Below are positions 1-6,007 of a stretch of DNA of 7,399 nt, in pieces. Numbering within the stretch: position 1 is the first letter of the stretch; each line of letters begins with the position of its first letter. A program made the translations under genes and the position numbers. A model generated the notes under the pieces. The model was not told where the DNA came from and did not search any database. It worked only from the letters and a program-made list of their open reading frames with translations. Origin of the DNA: Chloroflexota bacterium (GTDB lineage Bacteria; Chloroflexota; UBA6077; CF-72); the NCBI GenBank assembly GCA_019242065.1, contig JAFAWJ010000938.1, forward strand, positions 1 through 7,399, read 5' to 3'.

Positions 1-1
1 G

Positions 2-547
2 TACTCAGGGCTTCCAGAAAGCGGCGCAGTGCGAAACCCGCTGGGCTGCAACATGGCGTTCCGCGCCGGACTGTTCGATGCGGTAGGACGCTTCAACCCG
101 GCGATCGGCCGTCTCGGCAGCCTGCCGTTGGGCTGCGAGGAGACAGAATTCTGCCTGCGGGCTGCTCGCGCGATGGGCGGCGCGCGGATCGCATTGACCG
201 CCGGGGCAGAAATCGACCACCACGTACCGGCAACTCGAGCGACTGCACGCTATCTGCTTCGCCGCTGTTACTTCGAGGGGATCTCCAAGGCCCTGGTGCG
301 CCGGCTGGGTGACAGCCGTTCGCTCGATACGGAGCGCGCCTACCTTCGCCATGCGCTGGCCGCGCGTCTTGCGAGCAGCATCCGATGCGTGGTCAGCGGC
401 CGCGGCGCCGGCGCCGCCGCCGGACAGTTTGCCGCGGTGATCGGCGCGGTAGGTGCGGCGGCAGCGGGCTACTTGGTCGGGGTGGTTGCCTTCCGCGTGC
501 GCCCCCCGGCCGTCTTGGCGCCGCCCGCCCTTGACCCTGTCGCGTAG
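2..547 (+). CDS. Family 2 glycosyltransferase, C-terminal part (5' end outside window)
   Basis: The reading frame is open from the first full codon at position 2 and ends at TAG 545-547, so about 181 C-terminal residues are seen and the true start lies to the left. The segment GCNMAFRAGLFDAVGRFN, then GCEETEFCLRA and RCYFEGISKA, is the typical second half of an inverting GT-A (GT2) transferase. The NMAFR stretch belongs to the acceptor side, the EET motif sits where the catalytic-base ED/EE motif lies in the family, and the R-Y-EG-SK segment follows it. The nucleotide-sugar-binding N-terminal half with its DxD is not in the window. The C-terminus carries an Ala/Gly-rich hydrophobic segment (about 436-508, ending AAAAGYLVGVVAF) that may be membrane-associated, as in many actinobacterial GT2 proteins. 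It likely adds a sugar to a lipid-linked or surface glycan at the inner face of the membrane. Donor and acceptor cannot be told. Its last 79 bases overlap the convergent membrane-protein gene. Confidence 0.85.
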   Translation, partial: YSGLPESGAVRNPLGCNMAFRAGLFDAVGRFNPAIGRLGSLPLGCEETEFCLRAARAMGGARIALTAGAEIDHHVPATRATARYLLRRCYFEGISKALVRRLGDSRSLDTERAYLRHALAARLASSIRCVVSGRGAGAAAGQFAAVIGAVGAAAAGYLVGVVAFRVRPPAVLAPPALDPVA

Positions 548-2400
548 GCGCCGGCACGCGCCGGCTTGGCCGTGGGGTGCACCCCATAGGCGTTGGCGGC
601 CGCCCGCCGACGCCTGGGTGGCGGGGGCAACCAGCGGTAGATCGAGTAGTCGGGGGTGACGTACACGGCTTGGAAATGTGGGTTATGCGCCACGAGGCGC
701 TGCATATCGCCGATCAGGTGAGGCTGGTTGTAGAACAGGGTTGCCGCGGCGATGTCACCGCGACTGAACGCCACGTAGACGCCTCCGGGTGCCTTCCCCC
801 AGTTATGCGCGTTCGGTTCCAGGAAGTCGGGCGCCGCCGGAACGTGGTTGGCGTTCGGAACGGTGCTGTTACGCCATCGGAGCGTCGCCGATTTCAGGAA
901 GCCGCCGCCCGGAAAGCCGCCGTAGATCTTCGACGGCGCAAGGTGATCCGCGATGTAGCGAAACCCGGCTAGTTCACCAGGCGAAACGTAGTCATACAGC
1001 TCGTTTCCGTAATGAGTGACGATGTGGAGCGGCGCCATGGCGATCAGTACGGCTCCGACCGCGGTGAGGACGCGGCGAGTCTCGGCGGTGGCGACGATAA
1101 TCATCGCGAGCGGTGGCAAGCTGAACAGCTCGGTGCGGATCAGCATTTCACCGCCGTAGATGGACACCGGACCCACGAGGACGGTGGCAATGAGCAACAC
1201 GAGCGCGAAGCGGACCTCGTCTGAAAGCGCGCGCCAGGCCGGCGCCGGCCTCCACAGCCGGCGGCGGCGCGGGCGCAGCTGTACAAGGACCGTGAACCCC
1301 CCGAGTGCGAACACGATCGCGGTGACGGCCACACGCAGCCGTCCAACGGCCAGGTGAGCGCCACTCCCGCTGATGCGCCCGGAGACGTTCGACTGCAGGA
1401 AGTCACCCGCCGCGAACACCGTCTGCAGCAGGCGATGTCCGTAGAACTCGTAGAACGGGGCCGCCGCATAGGCCTGCCATGCGACGAACACAAGCAGACA
1501 CAGCAGGAGGAGGGTCGGTCGCTTGAGCTGTCGCGTCAAGGTCAAAGCGGTGATGACGAACAGCGCGACGACCGCGCTCAGAACGTGGGTGGCGACGATG
1601 AGCGTGAACAGGATGACGGTCGCGGCGCCGCTCGCCCCGTTGAACTCGCCCTCCCGACGCAAGGCCGTGTGTGCCAGCACGACCACGAGGCCGAGATAGA
1701 ACAGGAATGTGAGCGCTTGCGGGCTGAAATAGTCCTGATTGGTCCACTGGAAGATGACGAACACCCACAGGCCGGCCACCCACCGAGCGTCGACCCGAAG
1801 CGTGGCCTTCAGCGATGTGCGCCACGGTCGTTCGGCCGGCCATGACCGATCTGTCGCCATCAGCAGCAGCACGGAAAGCGGGACCATGTACAGCACCGAG
1901 ATGACGGTGGGCCAGAAGTCCATCATCTTGAGGGGCGAGATGCCGGTGACGTTCTGAATCGCTGCCATCAGAAGCGGGAACAGCGGCCAGTTGTGGTAGA
2001 TGAACAGACGGGGGAGGAGACCCTGCCCTCGTACCACGGGGTCCACGTAGCCGTAGCTCAGATAGCTGGTCCGGAACCTCGGCGTTCCCTCGAGCACGTA
2101 GGGCGTGAGCCAGACCAGCAACAGGAAGGCGCTGACGTACGCGAGCAGCAACAGCGGCCGAGCCCTCCCTCGGCGCCATTCGACTACTGATGCCAGGGGG
2201 AGACCGGCCAGCCCGACGTAATACGGCCAGGGGAGGCTGTGCAGCAGCCCATAACCGTCAAGTCTCAGCCGGGCGCCCGCAAGTGAGACGACGCTTACGA
2301 GAAGCGCGCCTACGGCAATCGCAGGCGACACCGCAAGACTGCCGGTGCTCCGAGCGTTTCTCGGCAAGGCGATGGCCATAGGCTGAGCCTTGGTTAGCAT
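469..2400 (-). CDS. Polytopic membrane protein, probable GT-C-type glycosyltransferase
   Basis: This 643-residue protein has roughly 11-13 hydrophobic segments between residues 24 and 462 (for example 24-42, 82-101, 162-182, 229-246, 257-287, 296-313, 355-374, 397-415, 443-462). A soluble domain of about 125 residues follows (465-590), ending in AVYVTPDYSIYRWL. Many TM helices plus a C-terminal soluble domain closing on an IYR-type strand is the layout of GT-C transferases that use polyprenyl-phosphate sugars outside the membrane. Polar residues in or near loops that could act in catalysis include D48 (LRLDGYGLL), D120 (YGYVDPVV) and D223 (QDYFSPQ), but I cannot assign the catalytic one. Residues 596-643 are a basic Ala/Gly/Thr/Pro tail that looks dispensable. 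An in-frame TAG lies 9 bases upstream of the ATG at 2400. A second ATG at 2379 has AAGG 8 bases upstream and may be the real start, giving 636 residues. An uncharacterised transporter or ligase-like membrane protein is the alternative. Confidence 0.7.
   Translation of the reverse strand: MLTKAQPMAIALPRNARSTGSLAVSPAIAVGALLVSVVSLAGARLRLDGYGLLHSLPWPYYVGLAGLPLASVVEWRRGRARPLLLLAYVSAFLLLVWLTPYVLEGTPRFRTSYLSYGYVDPVVRGQGLLPRLFIYHNWPLFPLLMAAIQNVTGISPLKMMDFWPTVISVLYMVPLSVLLLMATDRSWPAERPWRTSLKATLRVDARWVAGLWVFVIFQWTNQDYFSPQALTFLFYLGLVVVLAHTALRREGEFNGASGAATVILFTLIVATHVLSAVVALFVITALTLTRQLKRPTLLLLCLLVFVAWQAYAAAPFYEFYGHRLLQTVFAAGDFLQSNVSGRISGSGAHLAVGRLRVAVTAIVFALGGFTVLVQLRPRRRRLWRPAPAWRALSDEVRFALVLLIATVLVGPVSIYGGEMLIRTELFSLPPLAMIIVATAETRRVLTAVGAVLIAMAPLHIVTHYGNELYDYVSPGELAGFRYIADHLAPSKIYGGFPGGGFLKSATLRWRNSTVPNANHVPAAPDFLEPNAHNWGKAPGGVYVAFSRGDIAAATLFYNQPHLIGDMQRLVAHNPHFQAVYVTPDYSIYRWLPPPPRRRRAAANAYGVHPTAKPARAGAYATGSRAGGAKTAGGRTRKATTPTK
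550..586 (+). terminator. Two adjacent GC-rich hairpins just after the GT2 stop codon
   Basis: Two bases after the TAG of the glycosyltransferase gene lies a perfect 6-bp inverted repeat, GCCGGC (550-555) and GCCGGC (560-565), around the 4-base loop ACGC. Seven bases further is a perfect 14-bp palindrome, TGGGGTGCACCCCA (573-586). Both would fold in RNA from either strand. The position directly behind a stop codon suggests a transcription terminator for the plus-strand gene. No T-run follows, so it is not a textbook intrinsic terminator. The stretch is also coding on the minus strand, for the membrane-protein tail, and GC-rich DNA forms such repeats often. Confidence 0.3.
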
Positions 2401-2415
2401 GGTGAGAGACTACTT
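2401..2415. promoter_or_regulatory. 15-base divergent gap with ribosome-binding site of kinase A
   Basis: Only 15 bases separate the ATG of the minus-strand membrane-protein gene (2400) from the TTG of the plus-strand kinase A gene (2416). If the inner starts are used (2379 and 2422) the gap is 42 bases. The purine-rich GGTGAGAG (2401-2408) lies 7 bases before the TTG and is a fair ribosome-binding site for kinase A. There is no room here for two promoters. Any promoter must lie inside the opposing coding sequence, and I see no convincing -35/-10 pair in either direction. Confidence 0.45.
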
Positions 2416-3558
2416 TTGATCATGGCGCGCATATTCGACTTGCATGGTCTGGCCAGCCTCACGGTCGACGATGACCGAGAACGGGTACTCCAGTATGTCG
2501 ACGCGCAGCTCGATCCGTACCAGCCGAGCGCTGGCGTCGATCCGGAGACGACCGACGTGGTGCTTTGCCCCAACAACGGCATCGTAGCTGGCAGCTTTTG
2601 CGATGTCCACGGTCCGGCCGGAGATAATCGCCGCACCTGTGTCGTCGACGGGCGTTGTTACCTCATGCGAAGCGACTCGCTGTTCGAGCTACCGCGGCTG
2701 TCGACAGAGATCGAGCAGGTGCGTCTCTCCTATGACCGGACTTTTCCGCTCTGGGTTGGGTTCTCGGAAGTGGTGCGTCCGCTACTGCAACTTGCTACAA
2801 TTAACCGCGGGGCTGTTGTTGTACACGGCGCGGCCGTTCAGCTCCGAGGGGGCGGCCTGGTGGTTTGTGGTTGGTCTGAGACCGGCAAGACCGAGACCGC
2901 GTTGGCCCTCGCCGAGGCAGGGGCGCGATTCATCTCGGACAAGTGGACGGTAATTGATAACAACGCGCGTATCCACGCTTTTCCGGTCTCGGTCGGCATA
3001 CGCGACTGGGTGCTCGACTATCTCCCGCGCCTGCGGGCCCACCTCCCTGCATCGCAGCGAGCGCGTCTGCGCGCCGCTCGGACGGCGCGCCGTGGGCTGC
3101 CGTTGCTCATCAAGGCCGGAGCAAATCCCCTCAGCGCTGCCGCGGAGTCACAGCTGGAACACGCGCTCACGCTCGCGGGCCGGGTATCGCTTCGTCAGAC
3201 CGACGTCGCAGCGGTCTACGGCTCACCTCAGGACCCGGCCGCAACACCGCCGTTGGTGACGCTCGCGATGCTGACGACGGTACCCGGGCAGGAAGTAACC
3301 GTGCGCGAGGCAGACGTTGGGTGGGCGGCGCGGCGCCTGGCCCAATCTGCGGTGTATGAACGGCGATCGTTGTATGAGCTCGACGCTCGTGTTCGCTACG
3401 CGTTCGCACAGTCCGGACCGTCGCCACTGCTCAGAGTCGCCGACCGCGAAGCAGATCTGCTTCGCAACCTCCTCGCCGGTGTTCGGCTCCTCGAAGTGAA
3501 GGCTCCGTTTCCGACGGATCCCAGGAAGGTCGCGGATGCGCTGGCGCGTTGGTGTTGA
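2416..3558 (+). CDS. HprK-like P-loop kinase, paralogue A
   Basis: This 380-residue protein has the C-terminal catalytic module of HPr kinase/phosphorylase-like proteins. VVVHGAAV (134-141) precedes a Walker A loop GWSETGKT (152-159) and the helix TALALAEAGA. RFISDKWTVID (171-181) sits where the family normally has an Asp-Asp pair (xDDxV). Here the second Asp is replaced by Lys (D175, K176). The C-terminal LLEVKAPFPTDPRKVADAL resembles the end of the family fold. Residues 1-130 are a less familiar N-terminal region containing CPNNGIVAGSFCDVHG and matching no domain I recognise. There is no signal peptide or TM segment, so it is likely cytoplasmic. The start must lie after an in-frame TAG at 2395-2397. 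TTG 2416 is preferred because GGTGAGAG lies 7 bases upstream, and ATG 2422 is the alternative. It is the first gene of a three-gene operon and overlaps kinase B by 23 bases. Known HprK-like proteins phosphorylate serine on HPr or on lasso peptides; the substrate here is unknown, and A may be a non-catalytic or altered partner. Confidence 0.78.
   Translation: MIMARIFDLHGLASLTVDDDRERVLQYVDAQLDPYQPSAGVDPETTDVVLCPNNGIVAGSFCDVHGPAGDNRRTCVVDGRCYLMRSDSLFELPRLSTEIEQVRLSYDRTFPLWVGFSEVVRPLLQLATINRGAVVVHGAAVQLRGGGLVVCGWSETGKTETALALAEAGARFISDKWTVIDNNARIHAFPVSVGIRDWVLDYLPRLRAHLPASQRARLRAARTARRGLPLLIKAGANPLSAAAESQLEHALTLAGRVSLRQTDVAAVYGSPQDPAATPPLVTLAMLTTVPGQEVTVREADVGWAARRLAQSAVYERRSLYELDARVRYAFAQSGPSPLLRVADREADLLRNLLAGVRLLEVKAPFPTDPRKVADALARWC
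3523..3529 (+). promoter_or_regulatory. Strong ribosome-binding site of kinase B inside kinase A
   Basis: AGGAAGG lies 6 bases before the ATG at 3536 and within the last codons of kinase A, whose stop is at 3556-3558. This fixes the kinase B start and makes translational coupling of the two kinases likely, since ribosomes finishing A would pass over the start of B. Confidence 0.75.
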
Positions 3559-4576
3559 CAGGGGACCGGGTCCCGCGGACCTGTATCGGTTCGGCTCTGA
3601 CCTCGTCCTCTCCCTCCGGGGCAACCGCCGCGCCCGGAACCACTTTCGCGCGGAGTATGCGTCGGCGGCGCTGGGCACCGAATCCGCGGTTCCGGCTGTG
3701 GAGGCAACAGTCGGCAGTAATGTTTGGCGCGGGCGAGCTCGAGGGAGGACGCCTGAGGCGGAGATCCGGGGAACGCACAAGCTCGCGGGCTGGCGCGCGT
3801 CCGTACCGGTCACGTCGAATGGTGACGCCATGCGCGTGGCGGTCGACGTCCGTGGGCCGCTGGGGCTCGCACTGGTACAGAGCTACATCCTCGAGCCGTT
3901 GGTCTCGCTTGCCGCCGTCCGCGCCGGCTATGTGCTTCTCCCAAGCGCCGCGATTGCGCGAGAAGGGCAAGCCGTGTTGCTGATCGGCCGTTCAGGAAGC
4001 GGGAAGAGCAGCTTGGCGGCGCTCGCCCTGGCGACCGGCCGGCAGATACTGGGCGACGACCAGGTTCTCATCATGCCAGGGCAGGACTGTGGCCCGTTTC
4101 CCCGCCGGCTGCGGCTCTACCCGGATCTGGCGCAAACGGCACCGGCGGCGTTTGCGGCCCTGCGCCCATCTGCTCGTCACACGCTCGCCGGCTTGGGCCA
4201 GCTCAGGTCGCTCACCCGGGGTTTCGTTGCTCCGCCGCTGAGAATCAGCGCTTCGGCGCTTGGCGGAGGCGTCAGCCCGCTGTGCCTTCCCATCGGCGAG
4301 GTGATCGTCATCCAGCGCGCCGCGGTCGACGCTCTCAGCTCGGAGCCTCTCGGGCAGCGGGAACTTGCGGCGGAAGCCGCCGATGTCCTGCTGCGCCAGC
4401 GCTCGGCGATCTTCAGCGTGGCCGGCGTGAAAGCCGCATTCGCTTCGGTTCTCGCCGACGAGGGGGCGTTTATTGCCCGCGCTTTCGCGAGCGTCTCCGC
4501 TCGCCGTGTCGTGGTACCGAACTCCTGGCCGGCCGAGCGGGCCGTCGGAGCACTCGCGCACGAGGTAGGGCTGTAG
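3536..4576 (+). CDS. HprK-like P-loop serine/polysaccharide-locus kinase, paralogue B
   Basis: This 346-residue protein has the same catalytic layout as its upstream neighbour but with canonical motifs. AIAREGQAVLLIGRSGSGKSSLAALAL contains the Walker A loop GRSGSGKS (151-158), followed by QILGDDQVLI with the expected Asp-Asp pair (D174, D175). The RRLRLYPDLA segment (190-199) and the closing RRVVVPNSWPAERAVGAL are also typical of HprK-like proteins of exopolysaccharide and peptide loci. Residues 1-100 form an Arg-rich N-terminal region of unknown function; the sensor domain of classical HprK is not recognisable. No signal peptide or TM helix is evident, so it should act in the cytoplasm. The ATG at 3536 has AGGAAGG 6 bases upstream. 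The gene overlaps kinase A by 23 bases in another frame and is followed after 2 bases by the flippase, which ties it to surface-polymer export. Sequence likeness to A is mainly in the P-loop region, so the pair is an old duplication or independent recruitment. Kinase activity is inferred; the target is not known. Confidence 0.8.
   Translation: MRWRVGVDRGPGPADLYRFGSDLVLSLRGNRRARNHFRAEYASAALGTESAVPAVEATVGSNVWRGRARGRTPEAEIRGTHKLAGWRASVPVTSNGDAMRVAVDVRGPLGLALVQSYILEPLVSLAAVRAGYVLLPSAAIAREGQAVLLIGRSGSGKSSLAALALATGRQILGDDQVLIMPGQDCGPFPRRLRLYPDLAQTAPAAFAALRPSARHTLAGLGQLRSLTRGFVAPPLRISASALGGGVSPLCLPIGEVIVIQRAAVDALSSEPLGQRELAAEAADVLLRQRSAIFSVAGVKAAFASVLADEGAFIARAFASVSARRVVVPNSWPAERAVGALAHEVGL
4562..4570 (+). 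promoter_or_regulatory. Ribosome-binding site deciding the flippase start
   Basis: GAGGTAGGG lies 8 bases before the ATG at 4579, within the last codons of kinase B. The flippase frame stays open upstream to about 4282, but that extension is antisense-like Arg/Gly-rich sequence overlapping kinase B and has no membrane character. This site and the 2-base spacing to the kinase B stop support the start at 4579. Confidence 0.7.
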
Positions 4577-4578
4577 CG

Positions 4579-5988
4579 ATGAGCTATGTCGCGCGCCTGA
4601 ACGACGTCCGCCGGGTGCCGTTGTACCGCAGCTCATTTGCGCTGATGCTGACAACGGGCTTCAACGGCATCCTCGGATTCGCCTACTGGGTTCTCGCGGC
4701 GCGCCTGTACCCGGCCAAGGCCGTCGGGATCGGCGCCGGCGCGATCAGCGCCATGACCCTGGTCTCGAGCTTGGGGTGGATTGGACTGCAGTACGTGCTG
4801 CTGCGCTTCGTTCCGGTAGCCGGTGGCGCTCAGACCCGGCTCGTGCGGCTCACCTACGCGACGGCTATTGCGATAGGACTGGCGTCTGCCGGCGTCTTCA
4901 TGGCCGGTTTTGCGCACCTCGCTGGTCTCGGAGTCTTGACCGACAGTCCATGGACCGTGCTCCTGTTCGCCGCGGCGATCGCGCTCTGGATCGTGTTCTC
5001 GCTTCAGGACCCGGTTCTGATCAGCCTGCACCGGGCCGGGTGGGTCCCGATCGAGAATGCGACGTTCGGCGCGATCAAGGCTGTTCTGCTGGTGGTGCTC
5101 GCCGGGTCCGCCAGCGCGTGGGCCATCTTCGGCGCCTGGGTGCTCGGGCTGATCGGGCTCGTCGTCGTGATCAACGTGGCGTTGTTCGGCAAGTTCCTGA
5201 AACGGGAGCGTGAGGTGTCGCCGCGGCTCCCCTCCCGACGTCAGCTCGTTCGGTTCGCCGCAGGACATCATTTCGTCGCGGTCACGGCTGCCATCCCGGA
5301 TTCGCTGGTGTCGCTCCTCGTGCTGTCTCTGATGCCCGGCGCAGCCAACGCCTACTACTACTCGGCGTGGGCCGTTAGCTTCTCGTTCCGGTTGCTGGCG
5401 GTGAACATGTCGAGCGCTCTCGTGGTGGAGGGGGCGCTGGCGGAGGCCAAGGTGCGCTCGCTGGTGCGGCAGGTAAGTCGGCTGGCGCTTGTCGTGGTGA
5501 TTCCACTGGTCGTCTTCGTGGTGTTGCTCGCGGGCCCGATCATGCGCGCTTTCGGCACCGAGTACGACCACGCGGCGAATCTGCTTCGACTGTTCGCGAT
5601 CGCGCTGATTCCGTTCACGATCGTAAACTTCGTCATCGCCGTCGAGAGGATCCGCCAACGTGTGGGGCCAGCGCTGCTGATCGCCGGCGCGTCGACGGTT
5701 GCCACGATCGGACTCGATCTGTGGCTGATACCGAGCGCCGGGCTGTCCGGCGCCGGCATGGGCTGGCTGGTGGGTCAGACGCTTGGCGCGGTCATCGCGA
5801 TCTGGGTGGCGCTGCGCGGCGACTCCGGAACCCCGCCCGAGGGTACCGAGGGGTGGCGGTTCTCCATGGGAGAGATCTGGCGACGCGCGGTCGGCGGCTC
5901 GGTCCGTTTCGCTCGGCCGGCCCTCGAGCTAGGCGACTCGGCGGGCGGCGGTCCCGGCACAGCGACCGGGGGCGAGCTCGAGTCCTGA
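4579..5988 (+). CDS. MOP-superfamily polysaccharide (oligosaccharide) flippase, Wzx-like
   Basis: With the start at ATG 4579 the protein has 469 residues, close to the usual 420-500 for Wzx/PST-type flippases. It starts MSYVARLNDV and has about 12 hydrophobic segments (for example 20-40, 52-75, 92-115, 126-145, 163-180, 184-204, 230-252, 258-282, 302-322, 336-356, 364-384, 390-412). Family-like features are the N-terminal RSSFALMLTTGFNGILGFAYW region, the A-RLYPAKAVG loop and AFGTEYDHAANLLRLFAIAL after helix 9. It should turn a lipid-linked glycan from the cytoplasmic to the outer face of the membrane. A hydrophilic Gly/Glu-rich tail of about 55 residues (414-469) extends past the last helix. 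It is the third gene of the kinase A-kinase B-flippase operon, with GAGGTAGGG 8 bases upstream of its start. Which glycan it carries cannot be read from the sequence. Other MOP exporters are a less likely alternative. Confidence 0.85.
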   Translation: MSYVARLNDVRRVPLYRSSFALMLTTGFNGILGFAYWVLAARLYPAKAVGIGAGAISAMTLVSSLGWIGLQYVLLRFVPVAGGAQTRLVRLTYATAIAIGLASAGVFMAGFAHLAGLGVLTDSPWTVLLFAAAIALWIVFSLQDPVLISLHRAGWVPIENATFGAIKAVLLVVLAGSASAWAIFGAWVLGLIGLVVVINVALFGKFLKREREVSPRLPSRRQLVRFAAGHHFVAVTAAIPDSLVSLLVLSLMPGAANAYYYSAWAVSFSFRLLAVNMSSALVVEGALAEAKVRSLVRQVSRLALVVVIPLVVFVVLLAGPIMRAFGTEYDHAANLLRLFAIALIPFTIVNFVIAVERIRQRVGPALLIAGASTVATIGLDLWLIPSAGLSGAGMGWLVGQTLGAVIAIWVALRGDSGTPPEGTEGWRFSMGEIWRRAVGGSVRFARPALELGDSAGGGPGTATGGELES

Positions 5989-5993
5989 TGGCG

Positions 5994-6007
5994 CCCTCAT
6001 GAGAGGG
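5994..6007. terminator. Small hairpin at the flippase/GH16 convergent junction
   Basis: CCCTC (5994-5998) and GAGGG (6003-6007) form a 5-bp stem around the loop ATGA, 5 bases after the flippase stop and overlapping the GH16 stop codon (5997-5999). It could act on transcripts from both directions. The stem is short and no T-run follows on either strand (only TTCC on the plus side), so this is a weak candidate. A second 5-bp stem, CCCGG/CCGGG at 5953-5970, lies just inside the flippase gene. Confidence 0.25.

Noticed and set aside
1403..2179. A 258-residue open frame on the minus strand within the membrane-protein gene
   Set aside because: It is on the same strand but in another frame from the membrane protein, Arg/Gly/Ala-rich, with no recognisable domain. 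The overlapping frame shows clear hydrophobic helices.
3555..3590. TTGACA at 3555-3560 as a possible internal promoter -35 box, and the interrupted palindrome GGGACC/GGTCCC at 3562-3574
   Set aside because: No -10-like hexamer lies at 16-19 bases from TTGACA. Both features are inside the start of kinase B, and short palindromes are expected in GC-rich coding DNA.
4282..4578. In-frame upstream extension of the flippase (99 more residues)
   Set aside because: It overlaps kinase B out of frame, is Arg/Gly-rich without membrane character and lacks family likeness. The ATG at 4579 has a good ribosome-binding site and gives the family-typical N-terminus.
4633..5658. A 341-residue open frame on the minus strand opposite the flippase gene
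   Set aside because: Its product is a monotonous His/Arg/Asp/Glu/Gln-rich sequence with no domain, as expected from reading the reverse of hydrophobic GC-rich codons. The plus strand encodes a clear membrane protein here.
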